Origin: Tricholoma matsutake | Lineage: Eukaryota; Basidiomycota; Agaricomycetes; Agaricales; Tricholomataceae | Assembly: GCA_026075535.2 (NCBI GenBank) | Contig: AP026543.1 | Span: 1,426,001 to 1,490,000, forward strand | Reading direction: 5' to 3' | Length of the DNA stretch: 64,000 nucleotides | Part shown: one piece after another, positions 22,179 to 33,903 of the stretch | How the letters are laid out: each line of letters opens with the position of its first letter | How positions within the stretch are numbered: position 1 is the first letter of the stretch | Notes under the pieces: model-generated | What the model saw: the letters and a program-made list of their open reading frames with translations, nothing else | What the model was told of the DNA's origin: nothing | Database searches by the model: none | Made by a program: the position numbers and the translations under genes

Positions 22179-22545
22179 TAGTGTTGCCATGACTTCAAGT
22201 CAGACTTTTTAATTGCTGTATATCTCTATAAGTACATTATCGTAGAACACAAACTAATTGGCTCTGGGTACATATTTATCGCCGACCAATCCAGAAATTA
22301 CATAAACCAGATCACTACATCTTGAGTTATTGACTGACTAAGATTCTGACCTTTTTGATGTACAAAAGTAGGAATCTTAGTCCATCAATAACTCAACATG
22401 TAGTGATCCAATTTACATACTTTTGGGATTGGTCGATAGGGGCGATAAATATGTACCCAGCGCCGATTAGTTTGCATTCTATGATGATGTACTTATAGAG
22501 ATATACAGCAATTAAAATGTCCGATTTGAAGTCATGGCAACACTA
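22179..22545. mobile_element. foldback hAT-type MITE, copy 3
   Basis: The 367-bp foldback element, TAGTGTTGCCATGAC to GGCAACACTA, is flanked by GTTGGCAC (22171-22178) and GTTGGTAC (22546-22553), an 8-bp TSD with one transition. It occupies the position of copy 2 in hAT-1, so insertion preceded duplication of hAT-1. Confidence 0.88.
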
Positions 22546-22695
22546 GTTGGTACACATGATGTTATTTATTATACTGAGTAAAATTTGTACTTAAGACTGC
22601 TTCTTTTAATCAAGAAATGGTTTTACACCAATAAATATTACTTTGAAACCTTCCAAATACATCTGAAATACCATAGGAATTTGTACAATTACAAT

Positions 22696-23402
22696 TCAAG
22701 TTCTCCATAACCTGGACTCCTCATCTGTCTCTTCTAACTCATCTTCCAACTCAGTCTCATCAACTTCTTTCTGAGGTCCCACCTGCTCTTCACTTCCCAT
22801 TTGCTTCTGAACAATCTTAATGGTTTCTGAAAGTCCTGGATAGAGTGGAGTTTTGGCCCAAGATCCAACTGCAACTTGAGCCTTGAAGGTCTGTGGGCTG
22901 GTGTTATGCTGAAGGTGATTGATCTCAAGCCTTCCAACTGAGAATGCACATTCAGCATCCACTGATGATGCTAAAAGAGTGTCTGAGTAGGAGCAAAAAT
23001 GAGAATTATTACACTTATCTGGTGCTGAGCAAAAATCAAGCCCCATCTTTGCTAACCAAGGTCGCTGATCAATAGCTTGATGCCAGTACTTCATGATTCC
23101 TCCAGCCTCCTTGATAGTTGAAAGACAGATGACTGGATCTGCCAGATAAGTTGCAATAGTATCTGGATCTTGATTTTCCTCAGGTTCTGTTGCAACAACC
23201 CACTTGGACTTGGCCTGAAAAGAAAATACAGTAAGTCTAGGATTTGGCAGCATAAATTAAAGCTCACCTTGCCCCTGCTCCTCGCAGGGGCAGGAGGTAA
23301 CGCCTCTGAGTCCTCTCCCTTGTATGTTTCATCACAATGCTCAATAACCATCTTCTTGATATCTCGTATTTGTGCTGCTGTCCAACATGGTCTTTGAACC
23401 AT
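22696..23402 (-). pseudogene. hAT-1 transposase C-terminal exons
   Basis: From the gypsy junction the frame reads AAQIRDIKKMVIEH and ETYKGEDSEALPP, crosses an intron (GTGAGC..TTTTCAG, about 23219-23271), then gives DPDTIATYLADPVICLS, GGIMKYWHQ, SAP, ASSVDAECAFSVGRL and NHLQHNTS. This is a longer version of the C-terminal block at 8419-8837. The E-R-A-F arginine is cysteine here. Without the 5' half it cannot work; with it (54.6-56.4 kb) the gene would still contain stops. Confidence 0.8.
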
Positions 23403-23413
23403 TTCAGTTTCTT

Positions 23414-23848
23414 TATAAGGGCAACCTCAGCCTCTAGCAAAGGGAAATCTGAAGTTAAAATTATACTACATATTACAGGGATTGGGGGCGCACCTAGCAA
23501 AGGGAAATCCAAAGAGAAAACTCTAAGGATCTCTTTGCCGATGCCCAGTATATGTGAAGACAACAAAAATCAAATAATAACCTAAAAATAGAAAAGGTGG
23601 AGATAGGCAGATCAAGGCCACCAAATGACATCATACCAAGGGGTAGATGTCGGAAGGGGTGCTCTGCCTCTAAATATAAAACTGTCAACATGCACAAACA
23701 TGATGGAAAGGGAAATTAGTAATAAAATCTGGAAAAATCATAGAAAATGAAGAATAGCAGGAAATGAAGTGAGGAAAAATATAGAATGAACATAAAAAAT
23801 AGGAGAAACACACAGGGCACCCCCCCTAGTCCCCCTAGTCCCCTTACA
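23414..23848 (-). repeat. 3' LTR of gypsy BC
   Basis: The 435-bp LTR begins (minus) TGTAAGGGGACTAGG and ends GCCCTTATA. It is preceded by AGAGAGGGGGTAA, a good polypurine tract, and followed by AAGAA, the TSD shared with the 5' LTR. Confidence 0.92.
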
Positions 23849-23872
23849 TTACCCCCTCTCTAAGATGCATTG

Positions 23873-25560
23873 CCCTGATGCATTCAAAATCGCATACAAC
23901 CAAAGTCAGTGACTTGAATGTAATGTGGTGCAGCAGTGTGCTGTTGGTGGAATTCCTTGACTAACCGAGGGGCATTCACATCGGACTCTTTGACCCATGA
24001 GTTCTCCTCATACCCCTAACCCTTCCAATGCACCAAATACTGGAGTTTTCCTTGACGCAACTAGCTGTCCAAGATTGACTCGACTTCATATTGGGGTTCT
24101 CCCTTGATCACTGTAGGCAGTGGTGGTGGGTATGAATGGTGTCCCAGGAATGGATCTGGGGGAGCTGGAAGGAGTTTGATGACATGGATGACTGGATGGA
24201 GTCTGGACATGGAGGCTGGGAGGCATAGACAATAGTCATGTGTTCCAACACACTTGATGATGGGGAAAGGTCCCAGGAAGCAATGAGTGAGTTTCTTGGA
24301 CAGACGCATAGTGGAGATGTCACTGGAGTCAAGATAAACTCGATCACCAACCTTGTACTGAGGGGTTGGAGAATGGTGTTGGTTGTAAAAGCATGCCATG
24401 TCGTCCTTTGCCTTTGCTAAGGCTGCCTTTGCCTCCTCCAAGCTATCCCGCATGTGTTCTGTGAACTCATTCACCATCTCAATGTGTGAGGGAGTTTGGT
24501 GAGGTTCAAATCTCATGCGTGGATGTTGTCCAGTGTCTAAGAGGAAAGGGGTCTGTTGAGTGGAAGCATGGACATGGTTGTTGTATCCAAACTTGGCCAA
24601 GGGGAGAACATCGTCCCAATTGTCCTGGCATTCATTGACAAAGATGTGGATGTACTGCTCTAGTTCCTGGTAGTCTGGTCATCAGTTTGTGGGTGATAAG
24701 CAGTCAAAGCGGATCCCCAGAAGTTGGTACAGCTTGCGAGTGAACTCTGCCATGAACTGAGGGCCATGATCAGAGAGGAAAGCACCAGGAAGTCCATGTA
24801 ATTTCCACACATGGTGGAGGTAGAGTCGGGTGGCACCCAGGGCACTGACAGTGGTGTGAGTGGGAATGAAGTGAGCATGTTTTCCCACTGAATCAACTGT
24901 GCACATCACCGCATCAAACCCATTCGACTCTGGCAACTCACTACAAAGTCGACACTGACAACATCCCAATGACTCTCTGGAACAGGAAGAGGGTGTAGCT
25001 TGCCAATGGGTTTGTGATGAGGAATCTTGGTGCATAAGTAAAGGTCACAAGTGCAACAATACTGACCAATGAGCCATGACATTTGTTGCCACCAATAATT
25101 CTGTGAGGTGAGCTCCAAGGTCTTCCAGCATCCAGGATGACCAGCAATCTGTGAGTCATGGTGTTGGGATATGATGCGCCGGCAAAGGTCTGGGTCATTG
25201 GGGATGTAGATGCAATCCCTGAAATACAACAAGTCCTCTTTTTCAGCCCACTCTGCTGCATGCAAGGAAAGGGTGGATCCCTTCCTCAGTTCTTTAACAG
25301 CTTGGGCAACAACATCCTCATGTAAACCACTACAGTTTGTGTGACAAATGTCATGCAGGATGTCCCACTCCTCACCCTGGGGTGTGATGCCTTCCAGTAC
25401 CTGAATGGTGAACAGGTCTGGCTGCAACAACACAATTTTTTGGTTGTCATCGCTGCCATCCCCATGGTCTGCATGTTGGGAGAAGGCATTGGTCTTCCCC
25501 ATGCTGCAACCCAGATGGTGGTGCAAGGAGAAGTCAAATCTGGATAGATACAGGGACCAA
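23873..25560 (-). pseudogene. gypsy BC integrase and chromodomain
   Basis: In order: an HHCC-type zinc region (HHDSQIAGHPGCWKT with CCTCDLYLCTK), the first core aspartate in VSVDFVV, the second in FLSDHGPQFMAEF, YHPQTD, and the third acidic residue in QELEQYI. Then KFGYNNHVHASTQQTPF, a GPF/Y-like segment (KKLTHCFLGPFPI) and a degenerate chromodomain (YEVESILDS stop, LQYLVHWKG stop, EENSWVKESD). The chromodomain makes it a chromovirus; in this clade it targets integration to heterochromatin. Stops and at least two frameshifts disable it. Confidence 0.88.
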
Positions 25561-27190
25561 CAAGCTTGACAATGGTTCAATTTCTTGGCCATCATAAAGT
25601 ACTCGAGATTCTTGTGATCCGTCCAAATTTCCACCTTGTGTTGGGCACCCTCAAGGAAGTGTCCACACGCCTCAAGTGCATGCATTATCGCCAACATCTC
25701 CTTGTCATGGATCTCGTAGTTTCACTCTACAGCACTAAGGCTTTTGGAGTAGAACACAACAGGATGCCACTTCTGGTCCTCCGGAGACTGCTGAGACAAC
25801 ACGGCACCTGTCACAAAGTCAGAACTGTCAGCTTCTACACAAAAAGGATGTGAATCATTAGCAAAGGTAAGAATCGGAGTGGAAGTGACCTTCTCCTTAA
25901 GCTTTTTGAATGCCTCCTGTTGTGCATTATCCCACCTCCATGCCTCCTTTCCTGTCAAGTCAAACAGTGGTTGTGCATGATGTGAGAAATCCTTGATAAA
26001 ATGCTGATAGAAATTGATGAAGCCCAGGAAAGACTGCACCTCTTTCTTGTTTGTGGGCATCAGCCAAACCGTGACCCTGTTCACCTTGATAGGATCCATC
26101 TCCACCTGACCCTCTGAGATAATCAGGCCGAGGTACTCGATCTTGGTCTTCTCAAACTTGCACTTGTCCTGATGAAGGTAGAGTTTGTACCATCAAAGCC
26201 ATTCTAGGACGAGGTGTGTGATGCGACGGTGCTCTTCAACCATGCGAGTGAAGATGAGGATGTCATCAAGATGGATGCAAACAATGCCTTCGAGGATGAG
26301 GTCGTGGAAAATGTCATTCATCATGGTCTGAAAGGTGGCAGGACTATTAGTAAGGCCAAAGAACATGACAAGCGGTTCAAAAAGACCATGGTTGGTACAA
26401 AAGGCTGCCTTCCACTCATCTCCCTCCTTTATCCTCATATTATTGTAGCCCCAATGGATGTTGAGCTTGGTGAAGTATTGGGCTCCATGGAGCTGGTTCA
26501 TGAGTTCAGAGATGAGAGGTAATAGGTAGCGATTTTTGACCATGATGTTGTTGAGCCTTCTGTAGTCTTGAACCAGTCAAAGTGAGCCATCCTTCTTCTT
26601 GACAAAGACAAAGGGAGAGGCCATGGGTGACTTTGATGGTCGAATACATCCAGAGGCCAGGTGCTCATCAATGAACTGGTCAAGCTGTCGCTGTTCTTCA
26701 GGAGAGAGAGGGTTTGATCACGTGATCCCATGGCTTGCATGCAGGGAGAGAGTCGAACAATTCCTTGGAGAACACATCCCTGAACTCATGGAGATGAGGA
26801 AGCAAAGAATTAGTAGAGGATTTAGCAGCATTGTTTTTGTGGAAAACCTTGGCGAGGCATTGGGATATGTTCAATGTAGCACAGACCTCATGCAATGGAC
26901 GAATCATAGTGTAGAATATCTGATCACCTTCCTCCACTTCCTCTGGCTCCTCATCATCATCCTCCGAGTCTGGCATCAGATCAGGAACCCCTTCTAACTC
27001 CACTTCAGGTATAGGCAGGGGTCCAGCACAACACTGCTGAGTACATTGTATCACGGCCCTCTGTCCACAATGTTCTTGCCTGGCTTCCGTGAAACAAGTA
27101 CAACAGTGGGATGGACATTGGCTCATGGTAACCTCCCCAGTATGCCAGTCGACCTCTGGGTTATGGTCTTGAAGCCATGGATAGCCCAAA
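25560..27190 (-). pseudogene. gypsy BC reverse transcriptase and RNase H
   Basis: The frame is nearly continuous. RT motifs: [64 protein letters not shown] and the active site HLDDILIF, with His where Tyr is usual. Then TKIEYLGLIISEGQ, RSFLGF-like QSFLGFINFYQHFI, and RNase H with DLTGKEAWRWDNAQQEAF, VEADSSDFVTGAVLSQ, NYEIHDKEMLAI and WTDHKNLEYF. In-frame stops follow DGSL, LEWL and AVE. The enzyme would copy element RNA in cytoplasmic particles. The H-for-Y change and stops argue that it is inactive. Confidence 0.9.
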
Positions 27191-27206
27191 ATTACCTTCT
27201 GCTTTC

Positions 27207-28054
27207 CTAATTGAGTGACAGCAAAAAGGGCATGCTCACTATGATCTTTGTAATGGAGGAGACCAGGTCTACAACCTCTTGGATGGCACCAGCTGTGTTT
27301 GGGGAACCATCCACATTATAAACAGGTATCGGACATGAGAGTGAGTGAGTATTCAGGCGATGTTGTTGTGTGAGATGGGCATCGATGAAGAGACCGGTCA
27401 CACCAGAGTCCAGGAGTGCAGAGACACCAAGTATCTGTCCAGTGTCAGTAGTCTGCAGTTTGATTGCTAGGTTCAAGGAATGTGTAGAGGGAGTGGATGC
27501 AACAATATATTTGCATGGTAGTTATGCTCCCATGATTTAATCTTGGGGTGTGGAGCAGAGGGAGAGATGGGAAGAGCAGGTACATCTTCAGCCAATGGTC
27601 AGAGAGGGGAACAGTCACAGAAATAGATTCATTCTCTGGGGATTCAACTGACAAGACTTCAAAGTTGTTATGGACAGGCAGTGAGGGTGTACAATTCACT
27701 CGCTGCAAATGGAAAAATCCTGCTCCTCTACAACTTCTGACTTGATCTCCTCTGCAACCTGATCCTTTGCTTCCTCAACATCTACAAGCACCAACAAGTC
27801 TTGGAGGAGTTCATCTTGCCCCTTGGGGGTGAGCATGTGGATATCCTGATGATGGGGACATGCTCCAGCCCTGTGCCCAGTTCCCCCACAGTGGTAGCAG
27901 AGATCCAACCTACATGCACAGCTGCAGGCCACATCAACATCCATTGGTACTGGGACATTGATGGCTGGTGTGGGAGTCTGATGAACAGGAATGGGGTTAA
28001 GGCAGGGAAGGGTTCAATTGAAGGTGTAGGGCACATGAGTGGTAGTTGGAGCAT
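27207..28054 (-). pseudogene. gypsy BC gag 3' end and protease
   Basis: The zinc knuckle is CYHCGGTGHRAGACP (about 27870-27915), followed by an acidic tail and a linker. The protease has ALLDSGVTGLFIDAHL, the retropepsin D-S-G triad where most have D-S-G-A, and VYNVDGSPN. It is collinear with gypsy A gag (17.8-18.66 kb) at about 85-90 percent by eye. The 5' end is the insertion junction. Confidence 0.85.
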
Positions 28055-28062
28055 GGAATGTG

Positions 28063-28870
28063 TAAATTTGAATATGCTTACTACAAGCCTTCAATTGTAC
28101 ATGAAGATTTTATCTGAGGCAACCCACTAGTTGTTGACTATACTGCCTTTTATTAAAGGTATTGAAGGGGTAAGTTGTAACTTGCATCTAGGGCAAAGCT
28201 AACTTATACTTACTTTTGTACAATATATTCTGCCCAATCAACTAGTTGTTAATTATGTCAGTTGTAACTTGCTTCTTAGACAAAGCCAATCTCAAACTCA
28301 CACATTGAGCATTTTGTGACCGTTGAACCCATCCACAGATTTTTTGCTGTGTACCTGCATAAGTTTTCTCTTCGCTAATTTTTTTTGCCTGTCATGAGTC
28401 ACCTTTCTTGCAAGGTATCACCTGAGAATAAGTTGTGTCATCCATTTCACAACATGTGCAAACTCTGGTCATAGTCTGGGTATTTTGTATTTTTAGACTG
28501 GAATCATGAACACCATCTGGAATCTTATAAAGATGTCAAGGATACCTTTTATAATTGGTGGTTGAGTGACAGTTGTAACTAACTTGAACTGTCCTTTTGG
28601 CAGGTGCTGTAAGACATTACTAGCCTATAGATGTCATAGACCTATTCATGTGCTAAGGCAGACAGCCATAAGCAAGGTTTCCACCATCACTTGTGCCTAG
28701 TCATGTATGATGTGTGGTAATGTTTTCACTTTTGGTTGAAACACTAGCATGAATTGAAGATTTCATGAATATCATTAGTCAAATTCAGATTTTAAGTTCT
28801 CAGTGTTCTTTTATTTAATAGCTTGTTAACCAAGAACAAACTAACAACTGGATACAAATCTTACATCAAA
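28063..28870. other. no gene seen; diverged 110-bp tandem duplication
   Basis: No coding sequence is supported. CTAGTTGTTRAYTAT..GTTGTAACTTGC..AAAGCY occurs twice (about 28128-28200 and 28240-28290), a local duplication. Confidence 0.45.
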
Positions 28871-28899
28871 TGAAAGGCAAGTGCACCTGGGTCACATTT

Positions 28900-29240
28900 G
28901 TCCTACAAATGGAAATCTGGTCACTTATTGACAAGCCCAGTGGGAATCCCCACTTCTCTTGTGGGATCCCCACCTTTTCCTTGGTATGCCCATGTGTATG
29001 TGGGTAGTCCTCATGGGAATCCCAGTCCCTTTGTGGACAAGTCCAATGGGGATCCCCACCTCCTTCATGGGACACCCAGTTCCTTTGTAGACAAGTCCAA
29101 GGGGGATCCCCACCACCTTCATGGGACACCCAGCTCCTTGTGGACAAGTCCAAAAGGGGTTCCCACCCCATACTGGGACACCCATGTATCTGTGGGTAGT
29201 CCTCATGGGAATCCCAATTTGTTTGTGCACATAGGTAAGC
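28900..29240 (+). repeat. 50-55-bp tandem repeat, left flank of satellite region
   Basis: Units carry GACAAGTCCAATGGGGATCC, CCACCTCCTTCATGGGACAC and CCAGTTCCTTTGT. About five imperfect copies are present. The same unit recurs in the same orientation at 33395-33530, on the far side of the inverted satellite. Confidence 0.75.
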
Positions 29241-29329
29241 TACATTGTATTGAAGGATATGGGTTCGATGGATGCTGTCAAACTCACTATATAAAGTCAC
29301 TATACTATATTAACCAATGACTACATTGT

Positions 29330-31560
29330 ACACTGATTACTATACCTTACAATAGACATGCATTAGGAATGTAATACAGACATTAGTAATGTTTGAAATG
29401 CAATGGGCACAGACACGGGCATGGGTGCGGCCATGGACATGGGGACGGCCTTGTATATCTGTTTTGATGTATGCTGTTGAACTATAGACATGTAATACAG
29501 ACATTAGTAACATTTGAAATACAACAGGCACAGACATGGCCACAGATACGGACACAGCCACTGACACAGTCACTGACATGGGGATGGCCTTGTATATCTG
29601 TTTTGATGTATGCCATCAAACTATAGACATGCATTATGAATGCAATACAGACATTAGTAACATTTGAAATGCAATGGGCACAGACATGGCCACGGATACA
29701 GACACAGCCATGGACACAGCCACTGACACGGCCATGGGAGCAGCCATGGACATGGGGACGGCCTTGTATATCTGTTTTGATGTATGCCATTGAGCTATAG
29801 ACATGCATTAGGAATGTAATACAGACATTAGTAACATTTGAAATGCAACAGGCACAGACATGGCCACAGATATGGACACAGCCATGGACACAGCCACTGA
29901 CATGGACATGGGAGCAGCCACAGACACAGGAGTGGCCATGGACACGGGGATGACCTTGTATATCTGTTTTGATGTATGCCATTGAGCTATAGACATGCAT
30001 TAGGAATGTAATACATACATTAGTAACATTTGAAATGCAATGGGCACAGACATGGCCATGGATATGGACACCACCACTGACACAGCCACTGACATGGCCA
30101 CAGGAATGGCCATGGACATGGGGATGGACACAGGGTTGGCCTTGTATAGCTGTTACAATGTATGCCATTGAACTAAGGCCGCTCCCATGTCTCTGGCCAA
30201 TCCCATTTCTCTGGCCAATCCCATGTCTCTGGCCACTCCTGTTTCTCTGTCCACTCCCATTTCTCTGATTATTATACCTTAGGATTGACAGGCATTAGGA
30301 GTGTATGCACACAGACATGGCCATGGATATGGACACCACCACTGACACAGCCACTGACACAGCCACGGGAATGGCCATGGACATGGGGATGGACACAGGG
30401 TTGGCCTTGTATAGCTGTTACAATGTATGCCGTTGAACTAAGGCCACTCCTGTGTCTCTGGCTGCTCCTGTGTGCATGCCACTCCTGTTTCTCTGTCTGC
30501 TCCCATTTCTCTGATTATTATACCTTACAATTGACATGCATTAGGAGTGTAACACAGACATTAGTAACATTTGAAATGCAATGCACACAGACATGGCCAT
30601 GGACACAGACATGGGGATGGACACAGGGACAGCCTTGTATATCTGTTTCGATGTATGCCATCAAACTAAGGCCACTCCCATGTCTCTGGCCACTCCCATT
30701 TCTCCATCTGCTCCTGTTTCTCTGATTATTATACCTTACAATCGACATGCATTAGGAGTGTAATACAGACATTAGTAACATTTGAAATGCAATGCACACA
30801 GACATGGCCATGGCCATGGACATGGGGATGGCCTTGTATATCTGTTTCAATGTATGCCATTGAACTAAGGCCACTGCCATATCCTGGCCACTCCCATTTC
30901 TTTTGTCCACTCCTGTTTCTCTGATTATTATACCTTACAATAGACATGCATTAGAAGTGTAATACAGACATTAGTAACATTTGACATGCAATGGGCATAG
31001 ACACAGCCATGGCCATGGACACAGACATGGCCACGGGGATGGCCAGGGCATTTCCATCAGGCACAGACATGGGAATGGGCAATATTAACCTATGCATACT
31101 ATTCTCTGTACACATTGTATATCTGTTTCAATGTATGCTGTCAAACTAAGGCCACTCCTGTTTCTCTGTCTGCTCCTGTTTCTCTGATTATTATACCTTA
31201 CAATGGACATGCATTAGGAATGTAATTCAGACATTAGTAAAGTTTGAAATGCAATCGGCACAGACACAGCCATGGCCACAGGGATGGCCAGGGCATTGCC
31301 ATCAGGCATGAACATGGGAATGGGCAATATTAACCTATGCATACTATTGACTATACATATTGTATATCTGTTTCAATGGTTGCCATCCGCCCCTATATAT
31401 CTGTACATACTCTATTAATTAACCAATGACTACTACTTTACTTGCTGTACAATACAGATAGATGTGCATTAAGCACATTGTACAGACATTAGTAATGTTT
31501 TTAATGCAATTGCAGGGGAAGGGGATGGGTACAGGTATGGGAATGGGAATGGGGAAGTGG
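29330..31560 (+). repeat. satellite arm, forward orientation
   Basis: About ten units of 120-300 bp share TAATACAGACATTAGTAACA, TTTGAAATGCAATGGGCACA and TGTATATCTGTTTTGATGTA. They are separated by hexamer-like runs (GACACRGCCATG) and, from 30177, by an 18-bp repeat (TCTCTGGCCACTCCCATT). Long open frames arise only because the period is a multiple of 3. I do not call them genes. Confidence 0.85.
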
Positions 31561-31691
31561 GACTGACATTGGGGCTTGACAGGACCACAAAAACAATGAT
31601 ATTCCTACAATGATGTACATTAAGAACAGAATACAGACAAAAGCTACATAGATGTATATATAATGAGTAAGGTATTAATTATCCTTCCACA

Positions 31692-31919
31692 TCACTGGGA
31701 ATCAGCAGGGGGATTGTCCATAGCATCTGAGTGGGATGATGGCATAATCTTTGAGAACCTCCTTTTGAATGATTTCAACTTATTTTCAACCCTTTCCTTC
31801 AAAGTGGCATATGGTCTCAATGTTATATCTTGTTGTTTGAGCTTCTCCACCTCCGCCATGTACAGACAATGACTGGCATCCTTGTATGATGTGCCAAGCT
31901 GGTCTTGAAGGGCCTTCAC
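31692..31919 (-). CDS. short unassigned exon-like ORF between satellite arms
   Basis: About 75 codons: KALQDQLGTSYKDASHCLYM, EVEKLKQQDITLRPYATLKE, NKLKSFKRRFSK. The composition is charged and probably helical or coiled-coil, unlike the flanking repeats. It is on the same strand as the ORF at 33589-33903 and the KDZ gene, so it may be a distal exon of a KDZ-associated gene. No domain is recognised. Confidence 0.3.
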   Translation of the reverse strand: MKALQDQLGTSYKDASHCLYMAEVEKLKQQDITLRPYATLKERVENKLKSFKRRFSKIMPSSHSDAMDNPPADSQ

Positions 31920-32084
31920 TTCAGCATGGCTCCCTGTCTGTCAAGTCCTGCAACAGGAAGAACTAATGTAGAAATGCAAATGAGGATGACACTTACTGGA
32001 TCGGCAGGTAGGGTGAGCTGGTTATGGACCACCAGGTAGGATGGCTGAGCTGTCATGTTGCCAGACTGCAAATTGATCATAATG

Positions 32085-33240
32085 TCAGTTGGGATAGACA
32101 AGACATGGGAGCAGACAGAGAAATGGGAGCAGACAGAGAAATGGGAGCAGACAGAGAAATGGGAGTGGAGAGAGAAATGGGAGTGGCCAGGACATGGCAG
32201 CAGCCTTAGTTTGATGGCATTCATCAAAACAGATATACAATGTGTACAGTGAATAGTATGCATAGGTTAATATTGCCCATTCCCATGTCTGTGCCCGAAG
32301 GCGATGCCCTGGCCAGCCCCATGGTCATGGCTGTGTCTGTGCCCATTGCATTTCAAATGTTACTAATGTCTGTATTACACTCCTAATGCAGGTCTATTGT
32401 AAGGTATAATAATCAGAGAAACAGGAGCAGACAGAGAAATGGGAGCGGCCACAAAAAGGGAGCATCCAGAGACACGGGAGTGGCCTTAGTTTGATGGCAT
32501 ACATCAAAACAGATATACAAGGCTGTCCCCATGTCCATCCCCATGTCCATGTCAGTGGCCATGGCCATGTCTGTGCACATTGCATTTCAAATGTTACTAA
32601 TGTCTGTATTACACTCCTAATGCATGTCGATTGTAATGTATAATAATCAGAGAAACAGGAGCAGACAGAGAAACAGGAGTGGCCAGAGACATGGGATTGG
32701 CCAGAGACATGGGAGCAGCCTTAGTTCAACGGCATACATTGAAACAGCTATACAAGGCTGACCCCCATGTCCATGGCCATTTCCATGGCCGTGTCCATGG
32801 CTGTTCCTGTGGCCATGTCAGTGGCTGTGTCAGTGGCTGTGTCCATATCCATGGCCAGGTCTGTGCCTGTTGCATTTCAAGTGTTACTAATGTCTGTATT
32901 ACATTCCTAATGCATGTCTATAGCTCAATGGCATACATCAAAACAGATATACAAGGCCATCCCCATGTCTGTGGCCACTCCCGTGCCAGTGGCTGTGTCC
33001 GTATCCATGGCCAGGTCTGTGCCCATTGCATTTCAAATGTTACTAATGTCTGTATTACATTCCTAATGCATGTCTATAGTTCAATGACATACATCAAAAC
33101 AGATATACAAGGCCATCCCCATGTCTGTGGCTGCTCCCGTGCCCATTGCATTTCAAAAATTACTAATGTCTGTATTCCATTCCTAATGCATGTCTATTGT
33201 AAGGTATAGTAATCAGTGTACAATGTAGTCGTTGGTTAAT
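32085..33240 (-). repeat. satellite arm, reverse orientation
   Basis: Five units read as the reverse complement of the 29.3-31.6 kb arm (TTACTAATGTCTGTATTA, ACATCAAAACAGATATACAA). The outermost 180 bp mirrors 29270-29420, ending at the ACTATATAAAGTCACTATAC word, so the two arms form a 4-kb inverted repeat around 31.6-31.95 kb. GAAATGGGAGCAGACAGA is tandemly repeated at 32105-32175. Confidence 0.85.
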
Positions 33241-33394
33241 ATAGTATAGTGACTTTATATAGTGAGTTCGACAGTGTCCATCGAACCCGTATCACCAGAA
33301 ATTTGTCTTTTAATTTATCATTCAATACAATGTATGCATTCAATAGGTCATATCATTCGATACAATGTAGCTTACCTATGTGCTTTGTGGACAT

Positions 33395-33530
33395 GTCCAA
33401 TGGGAATCCCCACCTCCTCCATGGGACACCCAGTTCCTTGTGGACAAGTCCAACAGGGATCCCCACCTTACACTGGGACACTCAACAAGTCCAATGGGAT
33501 CCCCATCCCCTCCATGGGACACCCTGCCAA
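33395..33530 (+). repeat. 50-bp tandem repeat, right flank of satellite region
   Basis: Two to three units (GTCCAATGGGAATCCCCACC, TCCATGGGACACCC) match the left flank in direct orientation, although the intervening arms are inverted. Confidence 0.7.
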
Positions 33531-33588
33531 GAAAAGACTTATATATGTCATCAAATTAACAAGAAGTAACAAAAATAAAATAGAATGA

Positions 33589-33903
33589 CTAGCATATAGA
33601 CAGTTGAAACACTTCACAATATGCATCTGCATGATCAATAGCATCTAAGGTTTCAAACAATTCTGTTTCCCACTCATTGTCCCCTACTGGCAAGTCATCC
33701 TCCACAATGCAATCATCATCCTCAATACCACCTTCAACAGCTGTTATGAATTTTGTTATCGTAACCCAGGATGACCAGACATATGCTGGCAAGGCCGGGT
33801 ACTTTATTTTTCCTTCACATTTGACTTGACTCATTCTGATGGGAGATGCTTTGATGCCTGACTCCCACCATTTGACATGCTGTGCCACAGCATTCCTTGA
33901 CAT
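33589..33903 (-). CDS. unassigned acidic exon-like ORF, possibly KDZ-associated
   Basis: About 100 codons: QHVKWWESGIKASP, KYPALPAYVWSSWVTITKFI, an acidic stretch (EDDDCIVEDDLP) and WETELFETLDAIDHADAY. The hydrophobic W-containing helix followed by acid resembles segments I associate with genes near basidiomycete KDZ transposases, but I cannot name a domain. It stops exactly where the second gypsy begins (33904), so its upstream part may be the KDZ sequence resuming at about 40077. Confidence 0.35.
   Translation of the reverse strand: MSRNAVAQHVKWWESGIKASPIRMSQVKCEGKIKYPALPAYVWSSWVTITKFITAVEGGIEDDDCIVEDDLPVGDNEWETELFETLDAIDHADAYCEVFQLSIC

Larger units (their letters stand above)
22037..23413 (-). 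mobile_element. hAT-1 element, 3' half
   Basis: Minus-strand sequence collinear with 8420-9490 of the complete hAT-1 copy, including the nested MITE at the same site. It is bounded at 22033 by hAT-2 and at 23413 by the 3' LTR of gypsy BC. Its missing 5' half is at 54626-56902. Confidence 0.85.
23414..28062 (-). mobile_element. gypsy chromovirus BC, 3' part (gag end, pol, 3' LTR)
   Basis: The minus-strand element runs from a gag zinc knuckle through protease, RT, RNase H, integrase and chromodomain to a purine tract (AGAGAGGGGG) and the 3' LTR. It is cut at 28062 by the 25.2-kb insertion (TSD TGGAATGT), and its 5' part resumes at 53265. Its outer TSD is TTCTT on the plus strand (23409-23413 and 54626-54630). 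Confidence 0.88.

Noticed and set aside
29482..30725. Long open frames rich in His/Gly/Cys/Val or Trp/Pro/Leu in the satellite region (both strands)
   Set aside because: They arise from repeats whose period is a multiple of three. All frames and both strands are open, and there are no splice or domain signals.
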